From JBBQZL01 sp038207745 (lineage in GTDB: Bacteria > Actinomycetota > Thermoleophilia > Solirubrobacterales > 70-9): 6,889 bases of DNA. A program made the position numbers and the translations under genes. The notes below the pieces were generated by a model. That model was not told the origin of the DNA and made no database searches. It was given only the letters and a program-made list of their open reading frames with translations. Where the stretch lies: assembly GCA_038207745.1 (NCBI GenBank), contig JBBQZL010000147.1, positions 1 to 6,889 of the forward strand. Direction: 5' to 3'. Below are positions 5,235 through 6,889 of this stretch, piece by piece; the stretch's first letter is position 1; each line of letters begins with the position of its first letter.

Positions 5235-6017
5235 ATGACCAAGGTTCGCCTCGATGCAACTCTGGCCGAACGGGGCCTATTTCCCTCGCGATCGGCGGCG
5301 GCGACTGCTGTGCGTGCGGGGGAGATCCGGCTTGGAATCGACGGACGCGTGGCGCTCAAACCAGGCCAGATGATCGAGCCCGAGGCAGACCTGGTCGTTG
5401 CCGAGAAGCAGCGCTTCGTCTCGAGGGGTGGGATCAAGCTCGAGAACGCGCTCGAGAAGCTCGGCATCGACCTCGATGGAGTCGATTGCCTCGACGTCGG
5501 AGCTTCAACCGGGGGCTTCACTGATTGCATGCTCCAGCGGGGAGCCTCGCGGGTGATCAGCCTCGATGTCGCCTACGGGCAGATCGACAGCGGCATCCGG
5601 GCGGATCCACGGGTCACGGTGATCGAGCGCCGCAACGCTCGCGACCTGACTCCCGAGATGCTGCCATTCCAACCTGCCTTTGCGACGGTTGACGTCTCCT
5701 TCATCTCCCTTGCCAAGATTCTTCCCGCTGTCAGCGAGTGCATCACCCCGGGGGGCCGGATCCTCGCAATGGTCAAGCCGCAGTTCGAACTCGGCCGCAA
5801 TCGCGTCGCAAGGGGCGTCGTGCGAAAGGCCGGGGATCGTCGCGAGGCGATCAACAATGCCGCGGCCTCAGCGGAGGAGATCGGGCTGAGGATCCTCGGG
5901 ATCGCCTACTCGGGACTGCCCGGTCCAAAGGGCAACCGGGAGACGTTTCTGCTCTGCGGGCGGGAGGGGACGGCGATCGCCGATCTCGAGTCCGCCGTTC
6001 TCGAGGTGGAACCATGA
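5235..6017 (+). CDS. tlyA: TlyA family rRNA (cytidine-2'-O)-methyltransferase
   Basis: This 260-residue protein has the normal length. Residues 1-60 form an S4-type RNA-binding domain (RLDATLAERGLFPSR, then AVRAGEIRL). A linker motif, FVSRGGIKLENAL (61-73), leads into an FtsJ/RrmJ-like methyltransferase with the S-adenosylmethionine motif LDVGASTGGFTDC (86-98). The expected K-D-K-E catalytic tetrad is complete: Lys68, Asp153 (TVDVSFISL), Lys181 (MVKPQFELG) and Glu236 (GNRETFLL), nearly the numbering of the mycobacterial enzyme. TlyA methylates ribose 2'-OH of cytidines in 23S and often 16S rRNA, and its loss gives capreomycin resistance in mycobacteria. The ATG at 5235 is chosen because the S4 domain starts right after it; GAGGAG (5229-5234) directly abuts the start, an unusually tight ribosome binding site. 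No convincing plus-strand promoter is seen. It is coupled to nadK by a 4-bp overlap. Confidence 0.95.
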   Translation: MTKVRLDATLAERGLFPSRSAAATAVRAGEIRLGIDGRVALKPGQMIEPEADLVVAEKQRFVSRGGIKLENALEKLGIDLDGVDCLDVGASTGGFTDCMLQRGASRVISLDVAYGQIDSGIRADPRVTVIERRNARDLTPEMLPFQPAFATVDVSFISLAKILPAVSECITPGGRILAMVKPQFELGRNRVARGVVRKAGDRREAINNAAASAEEIGLRILGIAYSGLPGPKGNRETFLLCGREGTAIADLESAVLEVEP

Positions 6018-6880
6018 GCGGTGACGCCGAATACCAAGGCGTTGCCGCCCTGATCACGCACTCACAGCCAGTCGCGACAGCGGGGGCGGTGGTGGTTGTG
6101 ACTTCGATTGCGAGGGAGTGCGGCTGGAAGATCATCGCGACCAGGGAGGAGCGATCGAAGCACGGCGGGGTCGCGGATGGGATCGAGGAGGTGGAGGAGC
6201 TGCCTCGCACCCCGGACCTCTGCATCGTCCTCGGCGGCGACGGCTCGATCCTCTACGCGCTCCGCAGGTTCATCGACACCGAGGTGCCGGTCTTCGGCGT
6301 CAACTTCGGAACGGTCGGGTTTCTTGCCGCGGTCGAGCGGGAAAACGCCGAGATGGGCATTCGCCGCGCCTTCAGCGGCGAGTTCGAGTCACTTGAGCTG
6401 CCTGGGCTGGAGATCAGGTCGGAAACACTCTCGAGCGTCGCCCTAAATGACCTCACCTTCACCCGGCTTCCCCACGGTCGTATGGCTGAGCTGACCTATC
6501 GGATCGCCGGCGAGGAGGTTGGCAATGTCCGCTGCGATGGTCTGGTCGCGGCAACCCCGACCGGCTCGACCGGGTACAACCTCGCCAATCAGGGCCCGAT
6601 CCTGGCCTGGGGAGTGAAGGGATACGTGGTCAGCTACATCGCTCCCCACACGCTGACCGCGCGGGCTCTGGTGGTCGCTCCCGGCGATGTCCTCCACGTC
6701 GGCAACGACATCAATCGAGACCCGGTTGAGATGAGCGTCGACGGTGTCCGTGGGGGAGAACTGGCGCCCGGGGCCGAGGCCGAGGTCATCTTCCGGCCCA
6801 ACGTTGCGAAGTTGGCGCAGATCGGCGGGTCGAGCTTCTACGCGCGGATCAGGGAGAAGTTCGGCCACCTCGCGGTCTGA
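6014..6880 (+). CDS. nadK: NAD kinase
   Basis: This 288-residue cytoplasmic enzyme phosphorylates NAD to NADP using ATP or polyphosphate. The family motifs are present in order: GGDGS (74-78, usually GGDGT), VNFGTVGFLA (96-105), ALND (143-146, usually ALNE), DGLVAATPTGSTGYN (175-189, usually GSTAY) and the late PHTLTARALVV. The three substitutions are conservative and do not suggest loss of activity. The ATG overlaps the tlyA stop (ATGA, 6014-6017), with GAGGTG at 6003-6008 as ribosome binding site; the frame is open further upstream only as overlap with tlyA. A tlyA-nadK order, often followed by recN, is common in actinobacteria; recN would lie just beyond the right edge. Confidence 0.95.
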   Translation: MSGDAEYQGVAALITHSQPVATAGAVVVVTSIARECGWKIIATREERSKHGGVADGIEEVEELPRTPDLCIVLGGDGSILYALRRFIDTEVPVFGVNFGTVGFLAAVERENAEMGIRRAFSGEFESLELPGLEIRSETLSSVALNDLTFTRLPHGRMAELTYRIAGEEVGNVRCDGLVAATPTGSTGYNLANQGPILAWGVKGYVVSYIAPHTLTARALVVAPGDVLHVGNDINRDPVEMSVDGVRGGELAPGAEAEVIFRPNVAKLAQIGGSSFYARIREKFGHLAV

Positions 6881-6889
6881 ATTCGGCAC

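Noticed and set aside
1..6889. CRISPR array, insertion sequence or integron
   Set aside because: No regularly spaced repeats, transposase frame or terminal inverted repeats were found.

Overview
The window is high-GC bacterial chromosome with short intergenic gaps and genes grouped in small operons. The tlyA-nadK pair, a PadR repressor with an Arg/Gly/His-rich N-terminus, a holin-4-type membrane domain fused to a phosphatase, and a perfect CRP/GlxR-type box all suggest an actinobacterium. A deep-branching Thermoleophilia-like lineage is my guess, made from protein character alone. There are seven protein genes, one of them cut by the left edge, and one strong candidate for an undescribed small RNA.

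Layout. (1) Positions 3-1066, plus strand, hold a sulfur operon: the C-terminus of a sulfide:quinone oxidoreductase, a TusE/DsrC-family sulfur carrier with only the penultimate cysteine, and a DsrE2-type sulfurtransferase. Together they look like a route that oxidises sulfide and passes sulfane sulfur between protein cysteines. (2) Positions 1097-1645, minus strand, hold a PadR-family regulator. It converges on the sulfur operon, and its promoter is covered by short inverted and direct repeats around 1658-1685 that look like an autoregulatory operator. (3) Positions about 1717-4709, plus strand, hold an UlaG-like metallo-beta-lactamase-fold hydrolase whose start is uncertain, coupled by a 4-bp overlap to a membrane protein that joins a four-helix holin-4 domain to a type I phosphodiesterase/alkaline phosphatase-superfamily domain.

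(4) Positions 4710-5234 hold no protein gene but are rich in signals. On the minus strand there is a perfect CRP box (TGTGA-N6-TCACA), a -10-like hexamer at exactly the class II spacing, about 220 nt with no ATG or GTG, and a strong intrinsic terminator with a T tract. The predicted RNA carries three CCUCCC (anti-Shine-Dalgarno) motifs, one of them in the terminator loop. I read this as a CRP-activated, C-rich regulatory RNA. (5) Positions 5235-6880, plus strand, hold tlyA (rRNA 2'-O-methyltransferase) and nadK (NAD kinase), coupled by a 4-bp overlap.

Every same-strand junction that overlaps does so by the same ATGA arrangement (230-233, 2658-2661, 6014-6017), which suggests translational coupling. 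The last nine bases after nadK contain nothing that can be assigned.
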